Positions 9,877-19,394 of a stretch of DNA of 64,000 bases are shown piece by piece. The stretch's first letter is position 1; the number at the start of each line of letters is the position of its first letter. The notes beneath the pieces are model-generated. The model ran no database searches. It worked only from the letters and a program-made list of their open reading frames with translations, and was not told where the DNA came from. Origin of the DNA: Lachnospiraceae bacterium (GTDB lineage Bacteria > Bacillota > Clostridia > Lachnospirales > Lachnospiraceae); the NCBI GenBank assembly GCA_015056815.1, contig SVFN01000003.1:96021-160020 (forward strand), read 5' to 3'. A program made the translations under genes and the position numbers.

Positions 9877-10827
9877 ATGGAAGAAAAAAGAGAATTTATG
9901 CAGGGCAATCGTAAGCAATACCCGTCACCCATGACACCAAAAACACTGTTCATATATATCCTAACCGTAATACTGTTTGGACTGTTTGCCTTTTTTATAA
10001 GAGGCGATATGGCAGGCAAAATGGCAGCAGTCGTCGTATGTCCAATGCTTATCGGATATCTGATCTACGCTTATTTTAAGGAACACAAAGCAGACAAGCA
10101 TGCGGGAGAAAAGAAAGAGCGGATGACAGATGGGAGCTACTTTGAAAGTCCAAAGTGGCGTGAGAATTATATAAAGTATATCAATGACCACCCTTTCGAG
10201 AAACCGGAGCTTGCGGATATGAAAAAGGATTTACTTAAGAGATTCCGCAGGCGGGAGTATCTGACAGGGATGTTTTTCCTGCTCTTTCTTATTTTTTGCA
10301 ACGGCTGTGTTTTTATAGGACAAAACTCTGCAGGACGATATATACTTGCATTTATTGGCATTGTTTTTTTTGGCTTATTCTTTTACCAGGAGTTTGCATT
10401 GTATATAGGAATGCCGGTCCGCAGGTGGCTGAAGGGAGATATTGATTATAATGTTCTTGAAGCATCCTATATTCGAAGCCGGATGCTTACTTATAAAAAG
10501 AATGGTCTGGCTTTTGGAACAACGCATATTCATGCCTTTACCGAAAAGAAAATATATGCGATAGATTACAGGCTTGCAGAAGGAATATCCAGAAAAATAG
10601 TCCGGTTAAAAACATATGAGGATGGTATTTACGCAAAAGACGAATATCAGCATTTTGCAGTGATCCATGTAAGACTTCCGCAAAGTGGTAATATCCACGA
10701 TGTGGAAATAGAACTGAATGAATATCAGGTTCAGATGGCGATTGATCAAATAGCAGTCTGTAAGCCGGGCAAGGAACTGAGTGAAAGACTTTCCTTCGAA
10801 GAAAAGAAAGAGGATGAAACGGTCTGA
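9877..10827 (+). CDS. hypothetical membrane protein
   Basis: Long ORF with four hydrophobic segments. Confidence 0.6.
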   Translation: MEEKREFMQGNRKQYPSPMTPKTLFIYILTVILFGLFAFFIRGDMAGKMAAVVVCPMLIGYLIYAYFKEHKADKHAGEKKERMTDGSYFESPKWRENYIKYINDHPFEKPELADMKKDLLKRFRRREYLTGMFFLLFLIFCNGCVFIGQNSAGRYILAFIGIVFFGLFFYQEFALYIGMPVRRWLKGDIDYNVLEASYIRSRMLTYKKNGLAFGTTHIHAFTEKKIYAIDYRLAEGISRKIVRLKTYEDGIYAKDEYQHFAVIHVRLPQSGNIHDVEIELNEYQVQMAIDQIAVCKPGKELSERLSFEEKKEDETV

Positions 10828-11036
10828 GACAGGACCGGACTCTTATAAAGATGCATGACGGATAGAAATGGCGGCAGCCAATACAGAATATACAAACAGC
10901 AGAGGCGTTTGGGATAATCCTGAATGCCTTTTTGAGTCTTCGCATTTTTTATAAAAATTTTCGATTTCCTTCTGAAAAATGTGCTATAATCGTAAAGATG
11001 GATACAAATTTGGTAATATAAGGAAGGTGGAGTATT

Positions 11037-12251
11037 ATGACAAAAATTGATATTGTTTCAGGATTTTTAGGAGCAGGAAAGACTACTTTAATAAAGAAGC
11101 TGTTGAAGGAAGCACTGGGAGGCGAGCAGGTCGTACTGATCGAGAATGAATTCGGCGAGATTGGGATTGACGGGGGCTTTTTAAAAGAGGCAGGGATTGA
11201 GATCACAGAAATGAATTCCGGCTGTATCTGCTGTTCTTTGGTCGGAGATTTCGGGAAAGCATTAAAAGAAGTATTAAACCAGTATCATCCGGACAGAATT
11301 ATCATAGAGCCTTCGGGCGTCGGAAAGCTTTCTGATGTCATGAAAGCGGTTGAAGGAGCGACTGCTTCGGAGGGAGTACATTTAAACAGTGCGGTTGCGG
11401 TCGTGGATGCAAAGAAATGTAAGACATATCTGAAGAATTTCGGTGAATTTTTTGCTAATCAGATCGAGCATGCCGGTACGATCATTTTAAGCCGTACCGA
11501 TGAAATGAGTGAGGAGAAATTAAATACCTGTATCGGACTGATCCGTCAGCACAATGACAAGGCGGCGATCATCACGACACCCTGGTCGCAGTTGGAGGGA
11601 ATCAAGATTTTAGAGGCCATCGAGGATGCAAAGAATCTCGAAGCCGAGCTGTTAAAAGAAGTGATGGCAATGCAGGAGCACGAACATCATCACCACCACG
11701 ATCATGATGAGCATGACCACCATCACGATCATGATGAGCATGACCACCACCACGATCATGATGAGCATGACCACCACCACGATCATGATGAGCATGATCA
11801 CCATCACGATCATGATGAGCATGACCACCATCACGATCATGATGAGCATGATCACCACCACGATCATGATGAGCATGACCACCACCACGATCATGATGAG
11901 CATGATCATCATCACGATGGAGCCTGCAGCTGTGGTTGTGGAGGAGAGCATGACCACCATCACCACCATGCAGATGAAGTGTTCGAAAGCTGGGGAATGG
12001 AAACACCGACCAAATATACCAAGGCAGAGATCGAATCGATCCTGAACGAACTGGAGGATAAAGACAGATTCGGCTTTGTCCTTCGTGCGAAAGGGATGCT
12101 GCCTTCCAAAGAGTCTGAGAAGTTTATTCATTTTGATTATGTACCGGGTGAAAGCGAAGTTCGTGACGGCGCAGCAGAGTACACCGGAAAGATCTGTGTG
12201 ATCGGCTCTGATCTGAAGAAAGAAAACATTATAACATTGTTCAAAGCCTGA
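11037..12251 (+). CDS. CobW/HypB/UreG family GTPase (COG0523-like metallochaperone) with His/Asp-rich tandem repeat
   Basis: GFLGAGKTTLIKKLL, ENEFGEIGIDG, CICC motif, and a long DHDEHDHHH repeat. Confidence 0.93.
   Translation: MTKIDIVSGFLGAGKTTLIKKLLKEALGGEQVVLIENEFGEIGIDGGFLKEAGIEITEMNSGCICCSLVGDFGKALKEVLNQYHPDRIIIEPSGVGKLSDVMKAVEGATASEGVHLNSAVAVVDAKKCKTYLKNFGEFFANQIEHAGTIILSRTDEMSEEKLNTCIGLIRQHNDKAAIITTPWSQLEGIKILEAIEDAKNLEAELLKEVMAMQEHEHHHHHDHDEHDHHHDHDEHDHHHDHDEHDHHHDHDEHDHHHDHDEHDHHHDHDEHDHHHDHDEHDHHHDHDEHDHHHDGACSCGCGGEHDHHHHHADEVFESWGMETPTKYTKAEIESILNELEDKDRFGFVLRAKGMLPSKESEKFIHFDYVPGESEVRDGAAEYTGKICVIGSDLKKENIITLFKA
11699..11917 (+). repeat. 27-bp in-frame tandem repeat, about 8 units, encoding (HDHDEHDHH)n
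   Basis: Repeated gatcatgatgagcatgaccaccaccac with C/T variation. Confidence 0.9.
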
Positions 12252-12267
12252 ATAAATCCGGGCGGGG

Positions 12268-12395
12268 CAGATACGAAACTTAAACAGTATCCAAAAAATG
12301 GTGCCAGAGGACAATGAACGACGCAGATGCGAATGCATCGAAGGAGAGAATGTTCTCTGCCATAACGCACCATTTGTTTGGATACGGAACTTAAT
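12268..12395. repeat. structured palindromic intergenic element; right half shared with window positions 25-75
   Basis: Outer arms GTATCCAAAAAATGGTGC / GCACCATTTGTTTGGATAC; inner GATGCgaatGCATC and GAGAAtgTTCTC hairpins. Confidence 0.6.
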
Positions 12396-12417
12396 ATAGA
12401 GAGGTTATGGTAGGATA

Positions 12418-13350
12418 ATGATACCGGTATATATAATTAATGGATTTTTGGACAGTGGCAAGACGGAGTTTATCAATTATACGATCTCCCAGCCTTATTT
12501 TCAGATGCGTGGCAAGACACTTTTGATCATGTGCGAAGAAGGAGAGAACGAATATGATCCGGGGCTTCTGACACAGACCAACACGGTTCTGGAGTCAATC
12601 GACGATAAAGAGGCCTTCCGGTCTGCCAATCTGATCGAACTGGAAAAAAAGCATAAACCGAAACGCATCATCATTGAATGGAATGGCATGTGGAATGCCA
12701 AAGAGATAAAACTGCCATGGCACTGGAAACTGGAACAGCAGATTACCATTATTGACGGCAGCACGTTTTCCACCTATTTTACCAACATGCGCTCTTTGCT
12801 CGCCGAGATGCTGAGAAAATCCGAGATGATCATCATGAACCGCTGTGATGGTATTCAGGATAAGATTCCTAGCTATAAGCGTAATATCAAAGCAATCAAC
12901 CAGCAGGCAGAGATCATCTTTGAGGGCAAAAACGGAGAGATCAATGCAACTCTGGAGGAGGATCTGCCCTATGATGTCAATCAGGATATCATAGAACTGG
13001 ATGATATGGGCTATGGGATCTGGTATCTGGATGTTTTGGATAACATCGGCAGATACGTTGGGAAAAAGATCACTTTTGTCGGTATGGTGCTAAAACCGGA
13101 TGGCTTCCCGGACGGATATTTTGTGCCGGGGCGTATGGCAATGACCTGTTGTGCGGATGATATGGCATTTTTGGGTTATGCCTGTAAATATGACAAGGCA
13201 GAGGAGCTTGAGCAGAAGCAATGGGTAAAAGTGACCGCAGAAGTCTGCTTTGAATATTTTTCGGATTATAAGCAGGAAGGCCCTGTTTTGCACGCGATCG
13301 CGGTGGAGAAAACCTCGAAGCCGAAGGAAGAAGTGATCAGCTTTATGTAG
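12418..13350 (+). CDS. CobW-family GTP-binding protein (second paralog)
   Basis: YIINGFLDSGKTEFI P-loop, EEGENEYD, IIIEWNGMW; CobW-like architecture. Confidence 0.8.
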   Translation: MIPVYIINGFLDSGKTEFINYTISQPYFQMRGKTLLIMCEEGENEYDPGLLTQTNTVLESIDDKEAFRSANLIELEKKHKPKRIIIEWNGMWNAKEIKLPWHWKLEQQITIIDGSTFSTYFTNMRSLLAEMLRKSEMIIMNRCDGIQDKIPSYKRNIKAINQQAEIIFEGKNGEINATLEEDLPYDVNQDIIELDDMGYGIWYLDVLDNIGRYVGKKITFVGMVLKPDGFPDGYFVPGRMAMTCCADDMAFLGYACKYDKAEELEQKQWVKVTAEVCFEYFSDYKQEGPVLHAIAVEKTSKPKEEVISFM

Positions 13351-13555
13351 CGGCCCGGTTTGGAAACCGGGGAGTTTGCGATCGGAATGATCGGTGGGAT
13401 ATAGGAGTAACCATATGGAGGATATTGAAAATCTGAAATGTTTTTGCATCCGGTCATGAAAATCTGAATGTGAATGGCGGACGAGAAAGCACTTGGAAGG
13501 AAATATGGGAATAGTAGAGACGAGAGGGTTGTAATACGTAACAGTTGGAGATGAT

Positions 13556-14962
13556 ATGGGCGAAGTTGATTTTAAAAATTTATTGAATATGTGTGATGAT
13601 ATCTGTGATCTGATGACGAATGCCAATGTCTGGGATGCGGGGTTTAGACCACACAGTCTAAAACCGGCTATGCACTATGATATGCTCAAATTCTGCGTGT
13701 ATCTGGCCTCCGCAGACGGTTTTATCAATGAGCGCGAGGTGGCAAAAATACAAAAAGAACTGGGGATACGGACCGTGCAGCCCAATCTGGTTCTTCTGAA
13801 AAAGAGTGAACGTATACCCGAGGCATTTATGAATGAGATCCCGCTGGTGTTGCAGTTTGCGGTGCTGGCGGACAAGGAGCACCGGATCCGTCCGGATCTT
13901 TACAAAGACCAAAAGGCACAGATCCTTTTCGATACCTACAGAGCTTTGGGGTGCTCTCTTTTAACGGTTACCAGCGGGGCACCGACGGAGCCGATGGCGA
14001 TCGCATATACAGAGTATATCGCCTATCTTAGAAACTATCTGAAGGAAAATGAAGTTTTTTATAAAGGTGATGAACGGCTGGTCAAGGTGAATTTTGATAC
14101 GGAAGATGGCAAAAAAGAGCGAGCCGAGGGCGAGACGACACTGGAAGAAAAGCTGGAAGACTTCAACAACATGGTCGGTCTTTATGCAGTAAAGAAAGAA
14201 GTAAACAGTCTGGTCAATCTTTTGCGCATTCAGAAGCTGCGCGAAAAAAACGGCATGCGCAATACGATCGTCTCCAAGCATATGGTATTTACAGGAAATC
14301 CCGGTACCGGCAAGACGACAGTTGCCAGGATCCTTGCAGGCATCTACAAAGATCTTGGTGTACTCTCCAAAGGACATCTGGTGGAAGTGGATCGTTCCGG
14401 CCTCGTGAGAGGATATCTTGGACAGACTGCGACCAGAGTGCAGGAAGTGGTCGAAGAAGCGATGGGAGGTATCCTTTTTATCGACGAGGCCTATACGCTG
14501 ACGGTGAATAAAGGTGAGGGCGATTATGGGCAGGAGGCTGTGGATACGCTTTTAAAAGCAATGGAAGATCACAGAGATGAACTGATCGTGATCGTGGCAG
14601 GCTATCCGGATCTGATGAAGGAATTTCTGGGATCGAATCCGGGCCTACAGTCCCGCTTTAACAAGTTTATTTATTTTGAGGATTATTCCGTACAGGAACA
14701 GATGCAGATCATGCTGCGGATGTGTCAGGAGCAGGATTACAGAATCTCTGCCGCTGCAGGGAATTTCCTGATGGCTTCTTTATTCCGCAGGATGGAAAAG
14801 AAACCGGCGAATTTTGCGAATGCCAGGGATATCCGCAACCTGTTGGAGACTATGATCTCTTATCAGGCAACGCGGCTGATCGAGTTGACTTCTCCAACCA
14901 AAGAGCAGCTTCAGATGATCGAGGAAGAAGATGCCAGACGGGCAGTTTTGGAAATGGCGTAG
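13556..14962 (+). CDS. AAA+ ATPase of CbxX/CfqX (SpoVK-like) family with N-terminal TerB-like helical region
   Basis: FTGNPGTGKTTVARILAGIYKDLGVLSKGHLVEVDRSGLVRGYLGQTA, LFIDEAYTL. Confidence 0.85.
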   Translation: MGEVDFKNLLNMCDDICDLMTNANVWDAGFRPHSLKPAMHYDMLKFCVYLASADGFINEREVAKIQKELGIRTVQPNLVLLKKSERIPEAFMNEIPLVLQFAVLADKEHRIRPDLYKDQKAQILFDTYRALGCSLLTVTSGAPTEPMAIAYTEYIAYLRNYLKENEVFYKGDERLVKVNFDTEDGKKERAEGETTLEEKLEDFNNMVGLYAVKKEVNSLVNLLRIQKLREKNGMRNTIVSKHMVFTGNPGTGKTTVARILAGIYKDLGVLSKGHLVEVDRSGLVRGYLGQTATRVQEVVEEAMGGILFIDEAYTLTVNKGEGDYGQEAVDTLLKAMEDHRDELIVIVAGYPDLMKEFLGSNPGLQSRFNKFIYFEDYSVQEQMQIMLRMCQEQDYRISAAAGNFLMASLFRRMEKKPANFANARDIRNLLETMISYQATRLIELTSPTKEQLQMIEEEDARRAVLEMA

Positions 14963-15043
14963 ATAAAACAATTTGCAAAAAAAGGCATCGGATAACGCAG
15001 GATGAAATGTTTACGGGATTGGGACAGGAAGTTGACGGGTAGT

Positions 15044-16204
15044 ATGAAAAAGAATGTATCGATAAAAAAGAGGATTTTTCAGATCATACAGATCGGACAG
15101 AAATCCGATTTTGCCAGTTGTGCATTTGATCTGTTTATTGTGAGCGTGATCGTGACGAACCTTTTCATCACGTTTTTTCAGACATTTGATCAGTCCGCAA
15201 AATATAAAGATATTTTATATCCGGTAGAGTTTGCAACGATACTGATCTTTTTGGGAGAGTATATCCTGCGCATCTGGACGGCAGAGTATCTGTATCCGAA
15301 GGAAACTGCCGTAAAGGCAAAGCTGCAGTTTATGCTTTCTTTCTATGGGATTGTGGATCTGCTTACGATCCTTCCGTTTTTCCTGCCTTTTTTGTTTCCG
15401 AGCGGAGCTGTGGCATTTCGGATGTTTAGAGTCGTCCGGATTTTTCACTTGTTCAGGCTCAATTCCGGCTATGATGCTTTTAACGTGATCACAGATGTTT
15501 TAAAGGAAAAGAGGCAGCAGCTGGTATCCTCGGTATTCCTGATCGGTGTTTTGATGATGGCTTCCTCCATGTGCATGTACAGCATTGAGCATGAGGCACA
15601 GCCGGAGAACTTTCCGAATGCCTTTTCGGGGATCTGGTGGTCTGTTTCCACGCTTTTGACGGTAGGATACGGAGATATTTATCCGGTGACGGTGTTCGGG
15701 AAAATGATGGCGATCGTGATCGCATTTCTGGGTGTGGGGATGGTGGCGATCCCTACCGGTATTATTTCGGCAGGTTTCATGGATTATTATTCCAAAGCCA
15801 AGGAAGGAAAGATGTCGGTCCGCGAGGAGGATATCGTGACGCTTGCGATCACCGGGAAACATGCGTTTATCGGGAAAAGAATGGAAGAGCTGCGGATCCC
15901 GGAAGGTTTGTATGTGGCAGCGCTTATGAGGGGGAATAAGATCTATCCGCCGCAGGATGCATTTGTCGTACGAAAGGATGACTGTCTGGTTTTGGGAGCC
16001 ACACAGGGACGAAAGATACCATTTCAACTGCAGGAGCTTTTGGTTACAACGGAGCATCCCTGGGTGGGGGGGGTGCTGGGGGAACTGAGCGAATTCAGGC
16101 AGGGACATATCGTTATGGTCAAGCGTGACGGCAGGAATGTTCAGCCCAAAGAGTCAATGCGCGTAAAAGCGGGAGATATCATGGTTTTATTGGAATACAA
16201 ATAA
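15044..16204 (+). CDS. voltage-gated-type potassium channel with C-terminal TrkA-C/RCK domain
   Basis: S1-S6 hydrophobic pattern, selectivity filter STLLTVGYGDIYP, RCK-C region. Confidence 0.85.
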   Translation: MKKNVSIKKRIFQIIQIGQKSDFASCAFDLFIVSVIVTNLFITFFQTFDQSAKYKDILYPVEFATILIFLGEYILRIWTAEYLYPKETAVKAKLQFMLSFYGIVDLLTILPFFLPFLFPSGAVAFRMFRVVRIFHLFRLNSGYDAFNVITDVLKEKRQQLVSSVFLIGVLMMASSMCMYSIEHEAQPENFPNAFSGIWWSVSTLLTVGYGDIYPVTVFGKMMAIVIAFLGVGMVAIPTGIISAGFMDYYSKAKEGKMSVREEDIVTLAITGKHAFIGKRMEELRIPEGLYVAALMRGNKIYPPQDAFVVRKDDCLVLGATQGRKIPFQLQELLVTTEHPWVGGVLGELSEFRQGHIVMVKRDGRNVQPKESMRVKAGDIMVLLEYK

Positions 16205-16242
16205 AAACGATCCGGATATCGGATTTTGACCTCGACATCATA
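16205..16242. repeat. 3'-end fragment of the 'gatatcagggtcaaaagtc' repeat family
   Basis: acgatccggatatcggattttgacctcgacatcata matches the 3' ends at 18647, 18836 and 25052. Confidence 0.6.
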
Positions 16243-16243
16243 A

Positions 16244-16282
16244 AATGGAGAGAGAGCATTAAGCCCTCTCTCCATATTTTTC
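16244..16282 (+). terminator. convergent terminator hairpin overlapping the pyrI 3' end
   Basis: ATGGAGAGAG...CTCTCTCCAT followed by ATTTTT. Confidence 0.6.
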
Positions 16283-16690
16283 TTCACAATATTTACAGCG
16301 GTACACTTCGCGCTCAGGGTCTGCCAGAAAAAAGACATGCGGCAGTTCCTGCTCGATGGAAGTGATACAACGGGGATTTTTACACTTGATCACATTTTTG
16401 ATCTCCTTTGGAAGTGCCAGATCCAGTTTCTCTGTGATGACACCGTTCTCTATAACATTTACGGTGATCGTGTGATCGATAAAACCAAGTACATCCAGAT
16501 TAAGCATATCCACAGGACACTCTACTTTGATGATATCCTTGCGGCCTTTCTTTTCGCTGCGGGCATTCTTGATGATCGCAACAGTACAGTCTAAAGTGTC
16601 CAATTGAAGCAGATGATACAGCTCCATACTTTTGCCGGCTTCAATATGGTCGAGAACGAAGCCTTCTTCGATTTTTCCTACATTTAACAT
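16259..16690 (-). CDS. pyrI: aspartate carbamoyltransferase regulatory subunit
   Basis: Characteristic sequence with C-terminal zinc site CKNPRCI...CKYCEEKY; adjacent to pyrB. Confidence 0.93.
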   Translation of the reverse strand: MLNVGKIEEGFVLDHIEAGKSMELYHLLQLDTLDCTVAIIKNARSEKKGRKDIIKVECPVDMLNLDVLGFIDHTITVNVIENGVITEKLDLALPKEIKNVIKCKNPRCITSIEQELPHVFFLADPEREVYRCKYCEEKYGERA

Positions 16691-16738
16691 TGTAATCTCC
16701 TTATCATTAAATTCAGACCGGTAAAACGATAATAGGTG

Positions 16739-17650
16739 TCATACCAGTTCCAGCAGTGTCAGGATCAGTGCCATACGCACATAGACACCGTATTGAACCT
16801 GTTTGAAATACGCTGCCCTGGGGTCTTCATCGACTTCCACAGATATTTCATTGACGCGTGGGAGCGGGTGCAGTACCAGCATATCCTCTTTGGCAAGCTT
16901 CATCTTTTTCTTATCCAGCACATAATAATCCTTCAGACGTACATAGTCTTCTTCGTTGAAGAAACGTTCCTTCTGGACGCGGGTCATATACAAAAGATCC
17001 AATTCGGGGATCGCTTCTTCCAGTCTGGTGCATTCTTTAAACGAAATCCCCTTTTCGTTCAGCATTTCGATGATATAATCGGGAACTCTCAGTTCATCCG
17101 GAGAGATCAGGACGAATTCCACACTTTCATAACGCGCGAGTGCATTGATGAGAGAATGGACGGTGCGCCCGAATTTCAGATCACCGCAAAGACCGATCTT
17201 AAAATGATCCAGTCTACCTTTTAGAGAGCGGATCGTCAGAAGATCCGTAAGAGTCTGGGTGGGATGATGGTGTCCGCCGTCTCCGGCATTGATGACCGGA
17301 ATCTTCGATCTGGAAGCTGCTACCATGGGAGCGCCTTCTTTGGGGTGGCGCATGGCACAGATGTCGGCAAAACAGGATACGACGCGGATCGTATCGGAAA
17401 CACTCTCGCCCTTGGCTGCGGAAGAAGAATTGGCGTCCGAAAAGCCTAAAACACTTCCTCCAAGATTCAGCATGGCAGATTCAAAACTGAGCCTTGTACG
17501 CGTGCTTGGCTCATAGAAGCAGGTCGCCAGTTTTTTCCCTTCACACATGTGGGCATATCTGGCAGGGTTTTTCTCAATGTCGCTTGCGAGGTCAAACAGT
17601 TTGTCCAGTTCCTCGACGCTGAAATCCAGCGGTCTCATTAAATGTCTCAT
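16739..17650 (-). CDS. pyrB: aspartate carbamoyltransferase catalytic subunit
   Basis: [38 protein letters not shown]. Confidence 0.96.
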   Translation of the reverse strand: MRHLMRPLDFSVEELDKLFDLASDIEKNPARYAHMCEGKKLATCFYEPSTRTRLSFESAMLNLGGSVLGFSDANSSSAAKGESVSDTIRVVSCFADICAMRHPKEGAPMVAASRSKIPVINAGDGGHHHPTQTLTDLLTIRSLKGRLDHFKIGLCGDLKFGRTVHSLINALARYESVEFVLISPDELRVPDYIIEMLNEKGISFKECTRLEEAIPELDLLYMTRVQKERFFNEEDYVRLKDYYVLDKKKMKLAKEDMLVLHPLPRVNEISVEVDEDPRAAYFKQVQYGVYVRMALILTLLELV

Positions 17651-17691
17651 AGTCTCTCCTTATGATTGGTGTTTTGGTCTACATAGAAAAT

Positions 17692-17722
17692 CGAAGAGAT
17701 AATAACTATCCCTTCGATCTCT
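17692..17722 (-). terminator. putative terminator hairpin downstream of the nitroreductase gene
   Basis: ATCGAAGAGAT/ATCCCTTCGAT hairpin with flanking A/T runs. Confidence 0.4.
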
Positions 17723-17728
17723 TGTTTT

Positions 17729-18271
17729 TTATTCTTTAAATGTCAACAGATCAGCCGAAGATTTTCTCCTGGGAGCGACCGGTTCTTCATCCGGATAACC
17801 GACAGCGATAAGAGCCATTAACTCCTGTCCTTCCGGTACTTCCAGAAGAGAGGATGCGATTGCGCCATCGAAGATTCCCATGATAACACTTCCAAGTCCT
17901 TCTTCAAAAGCAGCAAGACAAAATGCTTCGGATGCGATACCTGCATCATAGATCTGCCATCCGTCTTTACGGTCGGTGGAATAAGAACCGTCACGTTCAA
18001 AACCGCTTCTTCCGGTAACCATAGTAACTGCGATCAAAAGGGGAGCCCCTTTTATGATCTTGCCGTTATTCGGCCATGCAAGGGTGGCTTCGTCTGCGAT
18101 CTTGTCTTTCAGAGCACCTTCTACCGCAATATAGCGGGCAATCTGGGTGTTTTTCCAACTGGGGGCATAAGCAGCGGTGTCCACGATGGATGCAAGCAAT
18201 GTATGATCTACGGCATCCGGTTTGAATCTGCGCACGCTGCGTCGTCCCATAATACATTCTTTGGCTGTCAT
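17729..18271 (-). CDS. nitroreductase family protein
   Basis: MGRRSVRRFKPDAVD, PSWKNTQIARYIAV, GLGSVIMG motifs; SD aaggagg upstream of ATG at 18271. Confidence 0.88.
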   Translation of the reverse strand: MTAKECIMGRRSVRRFKPDAVDHTLLASIVDTAAYAPSWKNTQIARYIAVEGALKDKIADEATLAWPNNGKIIKGAPLLIAVTMVTGRSGFERDGSYSTDRKDGWQIYDAGIASEAFCLAAFEEGLGSVIMGIFDGAIASSLLEVPEGQELMALIAVGYPDEEPVAPRRKSSADLLTFKE

Positions 18272-18458
18272 AAGCGTAACCTCCTTATATTTGCTATCCT
18301 TACCATGACAGGTAAGTCCCACTGTCATTTATCATAACATAAGGAGATGGCGCTTTCAATCATTTTCTTCTTTGGGAGACATTCCCGGTTTTGTTACAGT
18401 TACTCTTATAATCTTTTGGGAACCTATTTGAATATGAAAATAAATATGCTATAATATT

Positions 18459-18647
18459 ATGATATCAGGGTCAAAAGTCCGAATCCACTTTGAGCTTGCT
18501 CGAAAGTGGGTGAGCGACTTTATGACCCGCCCCACATGGAGCACGAAGTGGTGCGAATGCACCGCGAAAGTGCGGAATGGGGGAGGATTGTGAGAGTGCG
18601 AAGCACAGAACAATCCGGATATCGGGTTATGAGGCCAACATCATAAT
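18459..18647. repeat. interspersed repeat family, tandem copy 1
   Basis: ~189 bp, near-identical to 18648-18836; imperfect terminal inverted repeats ATGATATCAGGGTC / GAGGCCAACATCAT. Confidence 0.85.
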
Positions 18648-18836
18648 ATGATATCAGGGTCAAAAGTCCGAATCCACTTTGAGCTTGCTCGAAAGTGGGT
18701 GAGCGACTTTATGACCCGCCCCACATGGAGCACGAAGTGGTGCGAATGCACCGCGAAAGTGCGGAATGTGGGAGGATTGTGAGAGTGCGAAGCACGGAAC
18801 AATCCGGATATCGGGTTATGACCTCAACATCATAAT
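18648..18836. repeat. interspersed repeat family, tandem copy 2
   Basis: Near-identical to 18459-18647. Confidence 0.85.
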
Positions 18837-18900
18837 AATAATTTATTTTCCCATGTGAGGGCGTACACAAAACAGAAAGAAGACAGATAAGGAGAAAAAA

Positions 18901-19308
18901 ATGGCACAGACAAATGATATTGTATACGCAGAACGTAAAAGAAGCATGTTCTTGGGACTTCCCTGGACCTTTACCAAATACATCATCAAGCGGGACATGA
19001 TCAATGTAAAGAAAGGCTTCTTAAAGACGGAAGAAGATGACTGTTATATGTATAAAGTGACGGATGTAAAACTGGAGAGAAGCTTTTTGGAACGCATCCT
19101 CGGAGTCGGAACGGTACTGTGTTATACGGGAGATGTTACGGATTCCACATTGAAGTTGCAGCATATCAAGAATTCACAGGAGATCAAAGAATACATTTTA
19201 AGAGCTTCCGAGGAAGAGCGTATGAGAAGACGCACTTTGAATACACAGAATATCAGCGCGACACCGCTCGATATCGAGATCAGCCATGCAGACGGACTGG
19301 ATCTGTAA
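18901..19308 (+). CDS. PH-domain (bPH2-like) protein
   Basis: FTKYIIKRDMINVKKGFLKTEEDDCYMYKVTDVKLERSFLERILGVGTVLCY pattern. Confidence 0.75.
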   Translation: MAQTNDIVYAERKRSMFLGLPWTFTKYIIKRDMINVKKGFLKTEEDDCYMYKVTDVKLERSFLERILGVGTVLCYTGDVTDSTLKLQHIKNSQEIKEYILRASEEERMRRRTLNTQNISATPLDIEISHADGLDL

Positions 19309-19394
19309 CGGGTCATGGCGGGGAAAAGAGCATTTTCAAACAATATAGCATAGGATACATTTTTTGCCAGACATAAACAGAGTGGAGGATTTGT

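Noticed and set aside
11699-11917. Regular repeats considered as a CRISPR-like array
   Set aside because: No unique spacers; contiguous in-frame coding repeat.
11602-12338. Long minus-strand ORFs (134 aa and 228 aa) and a + frame ORF opposite/within the His-repeat
   Set aside because: Out-of-frame translations of the 27-bp tandem repeat (poly-HDRGG and MLIMIVVV patterns); the + strand CobW frame is clearly the coding one.
16736-17224. 162-aa plus-strand ORF antisense to pyrB
   Set aside because: Shadow ORF of a well-conserved gene.
18459-18836. Considered as a tandem riboswitch or toxin-antitoxin RNA
   Set aside because: Dispersed truncated copies and terminal inverted repeats fit a MITE-like repeat better.
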